The notes beneath the pieces are model-generated. The model was given only the letters and a program-made list of their open reading frames with translations, had not been told where the DNA came from and ran no database searches. Of a stretch of 64,000 nt of DNA, positions 1 through 9,041 are shown piece by piece (within the stretch, counting starts at the first letter, position 1; each line of letters starts with the position of its first letter). Origin of the DNA: Xanthobacter oligotrophicus (lineage in GTDB: Bacteria; Pseudomonadota; Alphaproteobacteria; Rhizobiales; Xanthobacteraceae). The stretch is taken from contig NZ_VTTL01000005.1 in assembly GCF_008364685.1 (NCBI RefSeq), positions 62,001 through 126,000 of the forward strand. The letters run 5' to 3'. A program made the translations under genes and the position numbers.

Positions 1-1
1 A

Positions 2-1030
<1,029 letters not shown>

Positions 1031-1091
1031 CGGGGCCGGGCTGACGCCGGTTCCCGTGTGTGCTAGCATTCCGAGATCGGGAGCTAGCACC

Positions 1092-1367
1092 ATGCCGCGA
1101 CAGCTGAACATCCGCAGCGACGAGGCCTTCGAAACCGCCAGGCGGCTTGCGGAACGCCATGGTTGGACCACCACGGAAGTGGTGGTGCGGGCCTTGCGCC
1201 GCATGGACGAGGCCGAAGGCCAGGCCCTGCGGCATGGGGATCTTTCGCCCCGGCAGAAGTCCTTGCACGATCGCCTGGCTGAGCTTGGCCGCAAGGCCCG
1301 CGAGGCGTCCCCTGAGGCCTCTTCCGAGCATGGCGACCTCTATGGCGAGGACGGCGCCCCCCGGTGA
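1092..1367 (+). CDS. VapB-like type II antitoxin
   Basis: Predicted antitoxin of a VapBC-type toxin-antitoxin pair. The 91-residue product starts MPRQLNIRSDEAF and has the short N-terminal ribbon-helix-helix-like segment (TARRLAERHGWTTTEVVVRALR) seen in the Rv0623/PSK-type antitoxin family, followed by a charged tail that would contact the toxin. I chose the ATG at 1092 because the upstream in-frame extension does not look like the family. The last codons overlap the start of the PIN-domain toxin by four bases (GTGA), so the pair should be translationally coupled. Such antitoxins normally repress their own promoter together with the toxin; I did not find an operator. Confidence 0.82.
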   Translation: MPRQLNIRSDEAFETARRLAERHGWTTTEVVVRALRRMDEAEGQALRHGDLSPRQKSLHDRLAELGRKAREASPEASSEHGDLYGEDGAPR

Positions 1368-1756
1368 TCGCCATCGATACATCGGTGCTCATTGCCACCT
1401 TCACCAACGAGCCGGATGCCGATCTCTACCGCCCCATCCTCGCGGGAGCGCCCTGCCTGATCGGCGCACCGACGCTCCTTGAGACCCACCTCGTCCTGCG
1501 GGGGCGCAGCTACCCCTACGCCTTGGAGGCGCTCGATCTCTGGCTGGAGGAAGGTGACGTCACGGTCATGCCCCACGACCTGCTCCAGTTGCGGTTGGCG
1601 CGGGAGGCCTTCGACCGTTTTGGCAAGGGGCGGCATCCGGCGGGCTTGAACTTCGGCGACTGCATGGCCTATGCCGTCGCCAAGGCGCATGACGTGCCGC
1701 TCCTCTTCAAGGGGGATGACTTTTCCCGCACCGACGTGCGCGTCCTGCCCGTCTGA
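1364..1756 (+). CDS. VapC-like PIN-domain ribonuclease toxin
   Basis: PIN-domain toxin of 130 residues, expected to be an Mg2+-dependent endoribonuclease neutralised by the preceding antitoxin. The acidic active-site residues are visible: Asp in the opening [11 protein letters not shown], Glu in [11 protein letters not shown] and two Asp residues near the end ([11 protein letters not shown] and [10 protein letters not shown]). The C-terminal pattern PLLFKGDDF is typical of the family. It starts with GTG inside the stop codon of the antitoxin gene. All catalytic positions are intact, so the pair is probably functional. Its RNA target cannot be told from sequence. It lies between obgE and proB, which are usually close together in this order. 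Confidence 0.88.
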   Translation: MIAIDTSVLIATFTNEPDADLYRPILAGAPCLIGAPTLLETHLVLRGRSYPYALEALDLWLEEGDVTVMPHDLLQLRLAREAFDRFGKGRHPAGLNFGDCMAYAVAKAHDVPLLFKGDDFSRTDVRVLPV

Positions 1757-1782
1757 GTGCCGCGACGGCGTCCAGAACTTCC

Positions 1783-2958
1783 ATGGCATCGACAGATTCA
1801 ACATCAGATTCGACGGCGCCCAATTCGGTGGTGCCGAAGACCCCTGTCTTCACCGACTTCCGCCGCATCGTCATCAAGGTGGGCTCCGCCCTGCTGGTGG
1901 ATCGTGACCACGGGCGGGTGAAGCTCGCCTGGCTCACCTCGCTGGTGGAGGACATCGCCACCCTCCATGCGCGCGGCTGCGAGGTGATGGTGGTGTCCTC
2001 GGGCGCCATCGCCCTGGGGCGCACCGTGCTCGGCCTGCCCAAGGGGCCGCTGAAGCTGGAGGACAGCCAGGCCGCCGCCGCCGTGGGCCAGATCACCCTG
2101 TCGCGCACCTGGGCGCAGATTCTCGGGCACTATGGAATTACCGCTGGCCAGGTGCTGCTGACCCTCGGCGACACCGAGGAGCGCCGGCGCTATCTCAATG
2201 CCCGCTCCACCCTCGGCCGGCTGATGGACCTGAAGGCGGTGCCCATCATCAACGAGAACGACACGGTGGCCACCACCGAGATCCGCTACGGCGACAACGA
2301 CCGCCTCGCCGCCCGGGTCGCCACCATGGCGAGCGCCGACCTGCTGGTGCTGCTCTCGGACATCGACGGGCTCTATACCGCCCCGCCGGCGCAGGACCCC
2401 AACGCCACCCTCATTCCGGTGGTGCCGCGCATCGGCGCCGAGATCGAGGCCATCGCCGGGGATGCGGGCTCGGAGCTGTCGCGCGGCGGCATGCGCACCA
2501 AGATCGAGGCCGGCAAGATCGCCACCTCCGCCGGCACCCACATGGTCATCGCCTCCGGCCATGTGAAGAACCCGCTGAAGCGCATCGTGGAAGGCGGGCG
2601 CTGCACCTGGTTCCTCACCTCCGCCAATCCCGTGCGCGCCCGCAAGAGCTGGATCGCCGGGGCGCTGGAGCCGCGCGGCACGCTGCATCTGGACGATGGC
2701 GCCGTGGCGGCCCTGCGCCGTGGCGCGAGCCTGCTGCCGGCCGGTGTGAAGCGGGTGGAAGGCCTGTTCGACCGCGGCGACGCGGTGGTGCTGCGCGGCC
2801 CCGATGGCGCCGAGGTGGGCCGCGGGCTGGTGGCCTACGATTCCACCCACGCGGCCCGCATCATGGGCCGCACCACCCCCGAGATCGAGGCCCTGCTGGG
2901 CGGCCAGGGCCGCTCGGAGATGATCCACCGCGACGACATGGCGTTGGGCGTGGAGTGA
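1783..2958 (+). CDS. proB: Glutamate 5-kinase
   Basis: First enzyme of proline biosynthesis: ATP + L-glutamate to L-glutamyl 5-phosphate in the cytosol. The 391-residue product has a non-conserved N-terminal extension of about 25 residues before the amino-acid kinase core ([12 protein letters not shown]). The core carries the substrate motif SSGAIALG, the INENDTV loop and the ATP-site region [11 protein letters not shown]-terminal PUA domain follows (from about [13 protein letters not shown] to the end), giving the long kinase-PUA architecture. ProB is normally feedback-inhibited by proline. Its pathway partner proA lies downstream on the same strand but is separated by an unusual 1.1 kb gap. 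Confidence 0.96.
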   Translation: MASTDSTSDSTAPNSVVPKTPVFTDFRRIVIKVGSALLVDRDHGRVKLAWLTSLVEDIATLHARGCEVMVVSSGAIALGRTVLGLPKGPLKLEDSQAAAAVGQITLSRTWAQILGHYGITAGQVLLTLGDTEERRRYLNARSTLGRLMDLKAVPIINENDTVATTEIRYGDNDRLAARVATMASADLLVLLSDIDGLYTAPPAQDPNATLIPVVPRIGAEIEAIAGDAGSELSRGGMRTKIEAGKIATSAGTHMVIASGHVKNPLKRIVEGGRCTWFLTSANPVRARKSWIAGALEPRGTLHLDDGAVAALRRGASLLPAGVKRVEGLFDRGDAVVLRGPDGAEVGRGLVAYDSTHAARIMGRTTPEIEALLGGQGRSEMIHRDDMALGVE

Positions 2959-3282
2959 GGGGGCTTTCCAAAGGTCCCTCAAACTTGCCTTGCAAGCTCT
3001 CGCGGGAACATTCGAACGCAAGCTTATGATCTGATTCATGCTTTTTATCAGATGCTTAGGTTGCCATCTGATTCGGTCGATGCTACATATGTACATCGAC
3101 GTCACATGGTTGGAATCGTGTGACGTCGATGCTCTTACCCCTTGTGGAAGGGGGCAGGTTAGGTGACCGCTATTAGGCGGCCTTCTTCAACAAGAGCAGC
3201 GGGAAATTAAAACCCGCCGCTGCTCGGATCTGTTGAAGGAACACGCTTACCTCCTTTCCATATGCGCCCGGACGAGGCGGGG
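2959..3282. other. Gene-free, structured, lower-GC gap downstream of proB
   Basis: No credible coding region lies in these 324 bases. The stretch is clearly poorer in GC than its neighbours. It contains a near-direct repeat of atctgattc around 3030 and 3066, the palindrome TACATATGTA at 3084-3093, a 13-bp perfect inverted repeat at 3094-3131 and a second long imperfect hairpin at 3186-3237. Neither hairpin is followed by a T run, so they are not ordinary intrinsic terminators. The composition suggests imported DNA or an untranslated structured RNA; I cannot assign it to an RNA family. Confidence 0.5.
3094..3131 (+). repeat. 13-bp perfect inverted repeat with competing upstream stem
   Basis: The arms CATCGACGTCACA (3094-3106) and TGTGACGTCGATG (3119-3131) are exact reverse complements around a 12-base loop. 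The left arm can instead pair with GTCGATG at 3076-3082, across the palindrome TACATATGTA. GTCGATGCT therefore occurs twice, at 3076 and 3125, and the two stems are mutually exclusive. This could be a protein-binding operator, a recombination site or a switching RNA hairpin. Confidence 0.55.
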
Positions 3283-3804
3283 TTACTCGAAGAGGGCGGG
3301 GTTAGAGGCCCCTCCGTCTTCAGGCTTCGAGCCCCCTTCCGCTGGAGCGGAAGGGGGCTCTTCCTTTTGGGGAGCCGAAACGAGGCTCCACACGATTCCA
3401 TTGCGCTCAACTATTCCGTCATGCTTCAGCCGGGAAAGCTGAGGGCTGAGGCTTGTGCGTGGGTAGTCTACGCCCAAATGCTTGTTAACGACGGGAAGGA
3501 TTTCCTGGGCGGTCATACCGCGGCCGGCGTCCGTAAGAGTCCGAACCACGGCCTCCTTGATCGTTCGCTCGGCAACTACCTTTTCGCGACTACCGCGAAT
3601 CAGCCCCCCAAAAATCGTGCGCTCTACGTAAGTCTCTTTGGTGACGACATGGTCCTCAACGCCGGCGACCTTAGCTGCTAGTTCGATCTGGTCGCTTTCA
3701 ACATTTAGAGCATGAAGCTCCGCATGCAGACGATCCTGTGCCTCCGCGATCTCCCGGCGGCGACGGATAAGGAAGTCGGAAAGAGTTTCACCAGCCTGAG
3801 CCAT
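3283..3804 (-). CDS. Hypothetical protein with winged-helix-like C-terminal region
   Basis: I do not recognise this gene. The ATG at 3804 gives 173 residues; a TTG at 3840 in the same frame would add 12. The N-terminal half is charged and probably helical (FLIRRRREIAEAQDRLHAEL). The region ERTIKEAVVRTLTD...GMTAQEILPVVNKHLG...LSPQLSRLKHDGIV looks like a winged helix-turn-helix of the kind that ends in a helix, a strand and a short wing. The C-terminal tail is Pro/Glu/Gly-rich and coincides with a 15-bp palindrome in the DNA. It is antisense to, and interrupts, the proB-proA pair, and has lower GC than its neighbours, which suggests transfer. A DNA-binding role is only inference. Confidence 0.6.
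   Translation of the reverse strand: MAQAGETLSDFLIRRRREIAEAQDRLHAELHALNVESDQIELAAKVAGVEDHVVTKETYVERTIFGGLIRGSREKVVAERTIKEAVVRTLTDAGRGMTAQEILPVVNKHLGVDYPRTSLSPQLSRLKHDGIVERNGIVWSLVSAPQKEEPPSAPAEGGSKPEDGGASNPALFE
3329..3366 (+). terminator. Strong hairpin with T-rich tail (possible terminator, + strand)
   Basis: GAGCCCCCTTCCGCT (3329-3343) pairs perfectly with AGCGGAAGGGGGCTC (3346-3360). On the + strand it is followed by ttcctttt, so it has the form of a Rho-independent terminator for transcripts leaving the proB side. It lies inside the 3' end of the antisense hypothetical gene, where it encodes the low-complexity Pro/Gly tail. Confidence 0.45.
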
Positions 3805-4041
3805 GAGTGAGACTATGCCCGACCAAGAAGTCTGGTGCAACCTTTATTCTCTAAATGTTCTTGGAGTCATGGTTAACGGACTCCCCGATCGTGACGGTCT
3901 ATGGCCTTTCCGGTGTGGCCGAACGCCGAGATCGTCTGACCCTTTGCGCGGGCTGTCGCACCCAGTGTCGAGCGTGCTAGTGAAGAGTTCCTCCCTATAT
4001 GTAGGGGGCCGAACCGCATTTCCCGTCAGCGAGACCCTGCC

Positions 4042-5388
4042 ATGGCCACCGCCTCCGCCGCCCGCACCGATGTTTCCGCCGTCGCGGGCCGGTCCGTGCC
4101 GCCGGCGCAAGTCGGGACGGATACCGGGGTGGATCTTGCCGCCTACATGGCCGACATGGGCCGGCGCGCCCGCGCCGCCTCCCGCACCCTCGCCCTCACC
4201 GCACCCGAGGCGAAGACGCAGGCGCTCCATGCCGCCGCCGCGGCCATCCGCGCCGCCGCCGACGAGATTCTCGCCGCCAATGCCGGCGACGTGGCCAAGG
4301 CGAAGGCGGACGGCATGACCGGCTCGTTCCTCGACCGCCTCACCCTCACCCCCGCCCGCATCGCGGCCATGGCCGAGGGCGTGGAGCAGGTGGCGGCCCT
4401 GGCCGATCCCGTGGGCGAGGTGACCGAGAGCTGGACCCGCCCCAACGGCCTGAAGATCGAGCGCGTGCGCACGCCGCTGGGCGTCATCGGCGTCATCTAT
4501 GAGAGCCGGCCCAACGTGACGGCGGACGCCGCAGCCCTGTGCCTGCGCGCCGGCAATGCCGTGATCCTGCGCGGCGGCTCCGACAGCCTCGCTTCGTCCG
4601 GCGCCATCCATCGCGCCTTCGTCTCCGGCCTCAAGTCCGCCGGCCTGCCGGAGGACGCGGTGCAGTTCGTCGCCGTGGCCGACCGGGCGGCGGTGGGGCT
4701 GATGCTGGCCGGGCTCGATAATAATATGGATGTCATCGTGCCGCGCGGCGGCAAGAGCCTGGTGGCGCGGGTGCAAAGCGATGCGCGGGTGCCGGTGTTC
4801 GCCCATCTCGACGGCATCAACCACGTCTATGTGGACAGGGCCGCCGACCTCGACATGGCCAAGACCGTGGTGCTGAACGCCAAGATGCGCCGCACCGGCG
4901 TCTGCGGCGCCGCCGAGACCCTGCTGGTGGACCAGGCGGTGGCCGCCACCCACCTGAAGCCGCTGGTTCAGATGCTCATCGACGCCGGCTGCGAGGTGCG
5001 CGGCGACGAGGCCGTGCAGGCGGTGGACGGCCGCGTCAAGCCCGCCGCGCCGCTGGACTGGGACACGGAATATCTCGACGCCATCATCGCCGCCAAGGTG
5101 GTGGACGGGCTCGCCGGTGCCGTCGCCCATATCGAGGCCCACGGCTCCCACCACACCGATTCCATCGTCACCGAGGATGAGGCGACGGCGGAGCGCTTCC
5201 TGGCGGAAGTGGATTCCGCCATCGTGCTCCACAACGCCTCCACCCAGTTCGCCGACGGCGGGGAATTCGGCTTCGGCGGGGAGATCGGCATCGCCACCGG
5301 GCGCATGCATGCCCGTGGCCCGGTGGGCGCCGAGCAGCTGACCTCGTTCAAATACCGCATCCACGGCTCGGGGCAGACCCGTCCGTGA
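4042..5388 (+). CDS. proA: Gamma-glutamyl phosphate reductase
   Basis: Second enzyme of proline biosynthesis: NADPH-dependent reduction of glutamyl 5-phosphate to glutamate 5-semialdehyde. The 448-residue aldehyde-dehydrogenase-fold protein shows the family motifs [16 protein letters not shown], the ILRGGS loop and the catalytic-cysteine segment [13 protein letters not shown]. The near-terminal signature [18 protein letters not shown] and the ending ELTSFKY-like [12 protein letters not shown] are also present. There is an Ala-rich extension of about 35 residues before the conserved start ([16 protein letters not shown]), so the true start could lie slightly downstream. A 5-bp hairpin (CCCTA/TAGGG, 3993-4006) sits just upstream. 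It overlaps nadD by four bases. Confidence 0.96.
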   Translation: MATASAARTDVSAVAGRSVPPAQVGTDTGVDLAAYMADMGRRARAASRTLALTAPEAKTQALHAAAAAIRAAADEILAANAGDVAKAKADGMTGSFLDRLTLTPARIAAMAEGVEQVAALADPVGEVTESWTRPNGLKIERVRTPLGVIGVIYESRPNVTADAAALCLRAGNAVILRGGSDSLASSGAIHRAFVSGLKSAGLPEDAVQFVAVADRAAVGLMLAGLDNNMDVIVPRGGKSLVARVQSDARVPVFAHLDGINHVYVDRAADLDMAKTVVLNAKMRRTGVCGAAETLLVDQAVAATHLKPLVQMLIDAGCEVRGDEAVQAVDGRVKPAAPLDWDTEYLDAIIAAKVVDGLAGAVAHIEAHGSHHTDSIVTEDEATAERFLAEVDSAIVLHNASTQFADGGEFGFGGEIGIATGRMHARGPVGAEQLTSFKYRIHGSGQTRP

Positions 5389-6068
5389 GCTTCCCACCCG
5401 CCAGCGGGGGGACGCGGGACGGCGGCGCGGTGAGCCCCCGCGCCGCGCGCCACATGCCGTGGGTGACGGACGGCCTGCGCGTGGGCCTGTTCGGCGGCAG
5501 CTTCAACCCGGCCCACGAGGCCCATCGCGCGGCGAGCCTGCTCGCCTTGCGGCGGCTGAAGCTCGACCGGGTGTGGTGGCTGGTGACGCCGGGCAACCCC
5601 TTGAAGGACAACCGCGCGCTGCCGCCGCTGGAGCAGCGTGTCGCCATCGCGCGGCGGGTGGCGCGCCATCCGCGCATCGACGTGACCGGCTTCGAGGCCG
5701 ATCTCGGCGTGCGCTACAGCTACCAGACAGTGGAATACCTGGCGCGGCGCCTGCCCACGGTGCGCTTCGTGTGGATCATGGGGGCGGACAATCTCGCTCG
5801 TTTCGATCGCTGGCAGCGCTGGCGGGCCATTGCCGATCTCATGCCCATGGCGGTGGTGGACCGCATGGGCGAAAGCCTTGCCGCCACCGCCTCCGTGGCG
5901 GCGCAGGCTCTGGGGCGCTACCGCATCGACGAGAGCGACGCCCCCCTTCTGGCGGACCTGAAACCGCCCGCCTGGGTGTTCCTCCACGGGCTGAAATCCC
6001 CCATGTCTTCAACGGGAATACGGGCCGCACGCGGGGGGCTCGACGGGCCGGCCCGCCAAACATCTTGA
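5385..6068 (+). CDS. nadD: Nicotinate-nucleotide adenylyltransferase
   Basis: Adenylates nicotinate mononucleotide to deamido-NAD in NAD biosynthesis. The nucleotidyltransferase loop is [14 protein letters not shown], with the (H/T)xGH-type motif reading HEAH. The C-terminal [11 protein letters not shown] is the ISSTxIR-type motif. The middle region [18 protein letters not shown] is highly typical of NadD. The GTG at 5385 lies in the proA stop codon (GTGA), consistent with coupling. An internal ATG at 5454, just before the conserved domain, is an alternative and would drop a 23-residue unconserved leader. Placement between proA and rsfS is the standard rhizobial order. Confidence 0.95.
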   Translation: MSFPPASGGTRDGGAVSPRAARHMPWVTDGLRVGLFGGSFNPAHEAHRAASLLALRRLKLDRVWWLVTPGNPLKDNRALPPLEQRVAIARRVARHPRIDVTGFEADLGVRYSYQTVEYLARRLPTVRFVWIMGADNLARFDRWQRWRAIADLMPMAVVDRMGESLAATASVAAQALGRYRIDESDAPLLADLKPPAWVFLHGLKSPMSSTGIRAARGGLDGPARQTS

Positions 6069-6177
6069 ATTTTCGTTGATTTAGCCCCATTGTGTGGGGG
6101 TGCGACGGTTTGTGCCGTCGCCTCAATCAAGAGGATTTGGACCCCTGTCCACGACGGCACTTCTGGCGGCCGCTGAG

Positions 6178-6540
6178 ATGACACCGCCCGCCACGGTCTC
6201 CCGGGCGCTTCCCGACGCCGAGGAGATTCTCGCCCTCGTCACTGCCCGGCTCGAAGACGACAAGTCCGAGGACATCGTCTCCATCGACCTGCGTGGCAAG
6301 ACCTCCATCGCCGACTACATGGTGATCGCTTCCGGCCGCTCGCAGCGGCATGTGGGCGCTGTCGCCGAGCACCTCATCGAGGCGCTGAAGGCGGCTGGAA
6401 TCAAGCACGTGCGGGTCGAGGGCCAGCCGGCCTGCGACTGGGTGCTCATCGACGCGAACGACGTGATCGTCCACGTCTTCCAGCCCGAGGTCCGCAGCTT
6501 CTACAACATCGAGAAGATGTGGTCCGGGACGCGCCCCTGA
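6178..6540 (+). CDS. rsfS: Ribosomal silencing factor RsfS
   Basis: RsfS binds uL14 on the free 50S subunit and blocks subunit joining, which lowers translation when nutrients are short. The conserved core runs from ALVTARLEDDKSEDIVSIDL through SIADYMVIASGRSQRHV to the closing EVRSFYNIEKMW. I chose the ATG at 6178 (MTPPATVSRALPDAEE), giving 120 residues. The frame is open further upstream to a GTG at 6094, but that extension has no family likeness. No strong ribosome-binding site marks either start. It sits 31 bases before rlmH, the usual partner. Confidence 0.92.
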   Translation: MTPPATVSRALPDAEEILALVTARLEDDKSEDIVSIDLRGKTSIADYMVIASGRSQRHVGAVAEHLIEALKAAGIKHVRVEGQPACDWVLIDANDVIVHVFQPEVRSFYNIEKMWSGTRP

Positions 6541-6570
6541 TGCGCCCCGGGACGGCTTGCTGAGAGCCGC

Positions 6571-7053
6571 GTGCGCCTCGTTCTTGCCTGTGTCGGCCGG
6601 CTGAAGGCCGGGGCCGAGCGTGACCTCGTCACGCGCTATGTGGATCGCATCCGCCCCGCCGGCCGCCCCCTGGGCCTCGGCCCCTGCGACATGATCGAGA
6701 TTCCGGAATCCGCCGCCCGCCGTGCCGAAGACCGCATGGCGGAGGAGGGCGCGGCCCTGATCGCGGCCCTGCCCGCGGGGGCGGGGCTGATCGTGCTCGA
6801 CCCGCGCGGGCGCCAGCTCTCCAGCGAGGATTTCGCGACGCGCGTGGCGGCCCAGCGCGACGGCGGTCTCTCGGCTCTTGCCTTCGTCATCGGCGGTGCG
6901 GACGGGCTGTGCGACGCGGTGCGGGACAAGGCCGCGCTCATGGTTGCCTACGGCACCGCCACCTTTCCCCACCAACTGGTGCGGGTGATGCTGGCGGAGC
7001 AGATTTACCGCGCCGTCACCATTCTTTCTGGCCATCCCTACCACCGGGCGTAA
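6571..7053 (+). CDS. rlmH: 23S rRNA (pseudouridine1915-N3)-methyltransferase RlmH
   Basis: SPOUT-class methyltransferase that adds the N3 methyl group to pseudouridine 1915 in helix 69 of 23S rRNA, acting on the assembled 70S ribosome. The 160-residue product has the AdoMet-knot segments [16 protein letters not shown] and FVIGGADGL. It also has the highly conserved end [17 protein letters not shown]...GHPYHRA. The start is GTG at 6571. The length and all family motifs are normal. The next 230 bases carry a small inverted repeat and a copy of a dispersed repeat before rpmJ. Confidence 0.96.
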   Translation: MRLVLACVGRLKAGAERDLVTRYVDRIRPAGRPLGLGPCDMIEIPESAARRAEDRMAEEGAALIAALPAGAGLIVLDPRGRQLSSEDFATRVAAQRDGGLSALAFVIGGADGLCDAVRDKAALMVAYGTATFPHQLVRVMLAEQIYRAVTILSGHPYHRA

Positions 7054-7093
7054 AACCCACGGGCATGAGCTTGACTCATGGCCCGCAGTTGCA

Positions 7094-7142
7094 AGCCCGC
7101 GCGGCGTCTGAGCGCAATCTTCTCGGCATTGGTCAAAGACCA
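7094..7142 (+). repeat. Copy 1 of a dispersed intergenic repeat (AGCCCGCGCGGCG type)
   Basis: AGCCCGCGCGGCGTCTGAGCG at 7094-7114 recurs with one or two changes at 36704-36724 and 36771-36791. Copies 1 and 2 also share a following ctcggc and a small hairpin of the form GGTC..AGACC, so the repeated unit is about 45-50 bases. It lies between rlmH and rpmJ. It may be a small palindromic repeat or RNA element; no function is known to me. Confidence 0.55.
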
Positions 7143-7283
7143 CGGCCGTTCGTAGAGGCGCATTGCGGCGCGCCCGCATTGACATCGGCCACGCCGCCCC
7201 TTATCACGCCGGCTCGATCCAGCAACACGGTGTCGAAATGGGCCGCGCGGAAACGCGCAGCGGTCGGCCGGAAAGAGTTTGTC

Positions 7284-7409
7284 ATGAAGATCCGCAATTC
7301 GCTGAAGTCGCTGCTCGGGCGCCACCGGGACAACCGTCTCGTCCGCCGCAAGGGCCGCGTCTACATCATCAACAAGACCCAGAAGCGCTACAAGGCGCGC
7401 CAGGGCTGA
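7284..7409 (+). CDS. rpmJ: 50S ribosomal protein L36 (cysteine-free form)
   Basis: A 41-residue, strongly basic ribosomal protein ([16 protein letters not shown] ... [13 protein letters not shown]). It is the alphaproteobacterial/YkgO-like L36 without the four zinc-binding Cys/His positions of the common form, so it needs no zinc. It has its own leader of about 230 bases and is not in a ribosomal operon, which is usual for this form. The start at 7284 follows GAAAGAG, a weak but acceptable ribosome-binding site. Confidence 0.95.
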   Translation: MKIRNSLKSLLGRHRDNRLVRRKGRVYIINKTQKRYKARQG

Positions 7410-7587
7410 GCCGCGCGCGGGCTGTTCATCTTTTTGCCCGCGCCATCGCTCGTCCCGGCTGGATTTGGACTCTGGTTCCTGTTCCAGCCTCTGTCGTCCT
7501 GCCGTCTCTCCGCATCGTGACCATCCAGCCGGGCTTGCCGCCGGCGGGTGAGTTGACGCGATCCGCGCATGGGCGGACACTTCAAGG

Positions 7588-8319
7588 ATGACCGAGGACA
7601 CGCCGCCCATTCCCGCCCCTTTCATCCGCTCTTCCCGCAGATGGAAGAGGCGCGTCCGGCCGGTCGCGCTTCTTTTCTGTTTTCCCCTCATGATCACGCT
7701 GTCCACCGGTGCCGGAGCCCAGTCCGTGCTGCCGGGAGAGCGGGTTCCCGTGCCGCTGCCGGGCGTGCCGACCGGGCCGTCCGCCGCTCTTCCGCTGGGA
7801 GAGGCCGCGCCCGCTCGTCCGCGCCTTCCCAAGGACAAGCGGACCCAGCTCGAAGGGCTGTTCGCCGCGCTGAAGGTGGCGCCGGACGACCGCAGCTCCA
7901 AGATGATCGCGGACCGGCTCGACCAGCTGTTCTCCGATTCCAGCAGCCCGAGCGTCGATCTGCTGATGGCGCGCGCAGGCGCCGCCGCCGAGGCCAAGGC
8001 GTTCGACCTGGCACTCCAGATCCTTGACCAGGTCATCGAGATCGAACCCGATTACGTGGGCGCCCTCAGCAAGCGCGCCACCATCCTCTACCTGCGGGAC
8101 GACTATGGCGGCGCCCTCGCCGACATTCGCGAGGTGCTGGCCCGCGAGCCGCGCCACTACGCCATGCTCTACGGCCTCGCCCTCATCATGCGCGAGCTGG
8201 GCGACGACAAGCGCGCGCTGGAGGCGGTGCGCAAGGCCCGCGCCGTCAATCCGCGCCTGGACGGCACCGAGGAGATGGAGAGCCAGCTGTCGCTGAAGGT
8301 GGAAGGCCGCGGCATCTGA
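7588..8319 (+). CDS. Secreted TPR-repeat protein
   Basis: A 243-residue exported protein of unknown specific role. A basic N-terminal region is followed by a hydrophobic stretch (VALLFCFPLMITLSTGAGAQS) that looks like a signal peptide ending near AGAQS. After a Pro-rich linker come helical tetratricopeptide units (about residues 90-230), for example AKAFDLALQILDQVIEIEPDYVGALSKRA and DDYGGALADIREVLAREPRHYAMLYGLALIM. TPR domains bind protein partners, so a periplasmic scaffold or assembly role is plausible. The gene ends 27 bases from the convergent DUF1036 gene. Confidence 0.85.
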   Translation: MTEDTPPIPAPFIRSSRRWKRRVRPVALLFCFPLMITLSTGAGAQSVLPGERVPVPLPGVPTGPSAALPLGEAAPARPRLPKDKRTQLEGLFAALKVAPDDRSSKMIADRLDQLFSDSSSPSVDLLMARAGAAAEAKAFDLALQILDQVIEIEPDYVGALSKRATILYLRDDYGGALADIREVLAREPRHYAMLYGLALIMRELGDDKRALEAVRKARAVNPRLDGTEEMESQLSLKVEGRGI

Positions 8320-8346
8320 TACGGACCGTTCCGGTCGGCGCTGTTC

Positions 8347-8895
8347 TTACCGAGGCTTTGGCGGCGGGGGTGGCGGAGGCGGCACGTTCCCCTGCGCCGG
8401 CTTGGTCTGGCCCGATTCGGTCAGCTGCACGGTCCAGGCCTTCTGCTCCTGCGTGTCCACCTCGAAGAAGCCGGTGCGGTCGAAGCCGCGGGCGAGGCAG
8501 TCGTCGGCGGCCTTGATGGTGAATTCCTTTTCCCGCGTGCACATGTAGGCCTTGCCGGCCCATTCCCCGCCCTGGTCGTAATCCACGGCGTAGAGGTAAT
8601 AGAAGCGGGCCGACAACTCGCCGCGCAGCAATGTCTCGCAACTGTTGGCCGAGACGTTCCACCAGCCTTCCGTGGTCCAGATATCGCCGTCCTTGTAGCC
8701 GAGGGCGATGCCGATCCGGCTCTGGGTGCGGTTGCACAGGCGGAACTCGGCAGCGGCGGCATCGGGGAAGAGCGATACGGCCGGTGCTGCCGCGCACAGC
8801 ACGAGCAGGACCCGGCACAGGCCGCGCGACATCGCGCGCTGGAAGCGCCGGCTCAGGGGAGCGAAACGGGTCATGCCGTCGGACGGGAAGGACAT
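8347..8895 (-). CDS. DUF1036 domain secreted protein
   Basis: Exported protein of the DUF1036 family, which is common in alphaproteobacteria and has no established function. After the signal peptide (GLCRVLLVLCAAAPAVSL...DAAAAE) the domain reads FRLCNRTQSRIGIALGY, EGWWNVSANSCETLLRG and ARFYYLYAVDYDQGGEW. Four spaced cysteines suggest disulfides. It ends in a poly-proline tail. The start is uncertain: ATG at 8895 or at 8874 are both possible, and an upstream in-frame start at 8934 is less likely; none has a good ribosome-binding site. Transcribed towards the TPR gene. Confidence 0.88.
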   Translation of the reverse strand: MSFPSDGMTRFAPLSRRFQRAMSRGLCRVLLVLCAAAPAVSLFPDAAAAEFRLCNRTQSRIGIALGYKDGDIWTTEGWWNVSANSCETLLRGELSARFYYLYAVDYDQGGEWAGKAYMCTREKEFTIKAADDCLARGFDRTGFFEVDTQEQKAWTVQLTESGQTKPAQGNVPPPPPPPPKPR

Positions 8896-9041
8896 GTCGC
8901 GATGGTGTGTGCCTCTAAGGCGCCGGCCCGTCAATGCCCGCGCGAGGATGGGCGGTCTGGCGGATGGTCTTGCGCCGTTGCCGCTCCTTCTGCCGCCGGA
9001 TCGGGGCGCGAGCGAGGCAGCTCCCGTGTCGGTTTCTCGGC

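Noticed and set aside
1804-3105. 433-codon ORF antisense to proB
   Set aside because: A shadow of the conserved proB gene, His/Gly/Ala-rich without domains.
3160-3370. Possible tmRNA or 6S RNA in the proB-proA gap
   Set aside because: I looked for the conserved ends and bubble of these RNAs and could not match them; the structures are real but unassigned.
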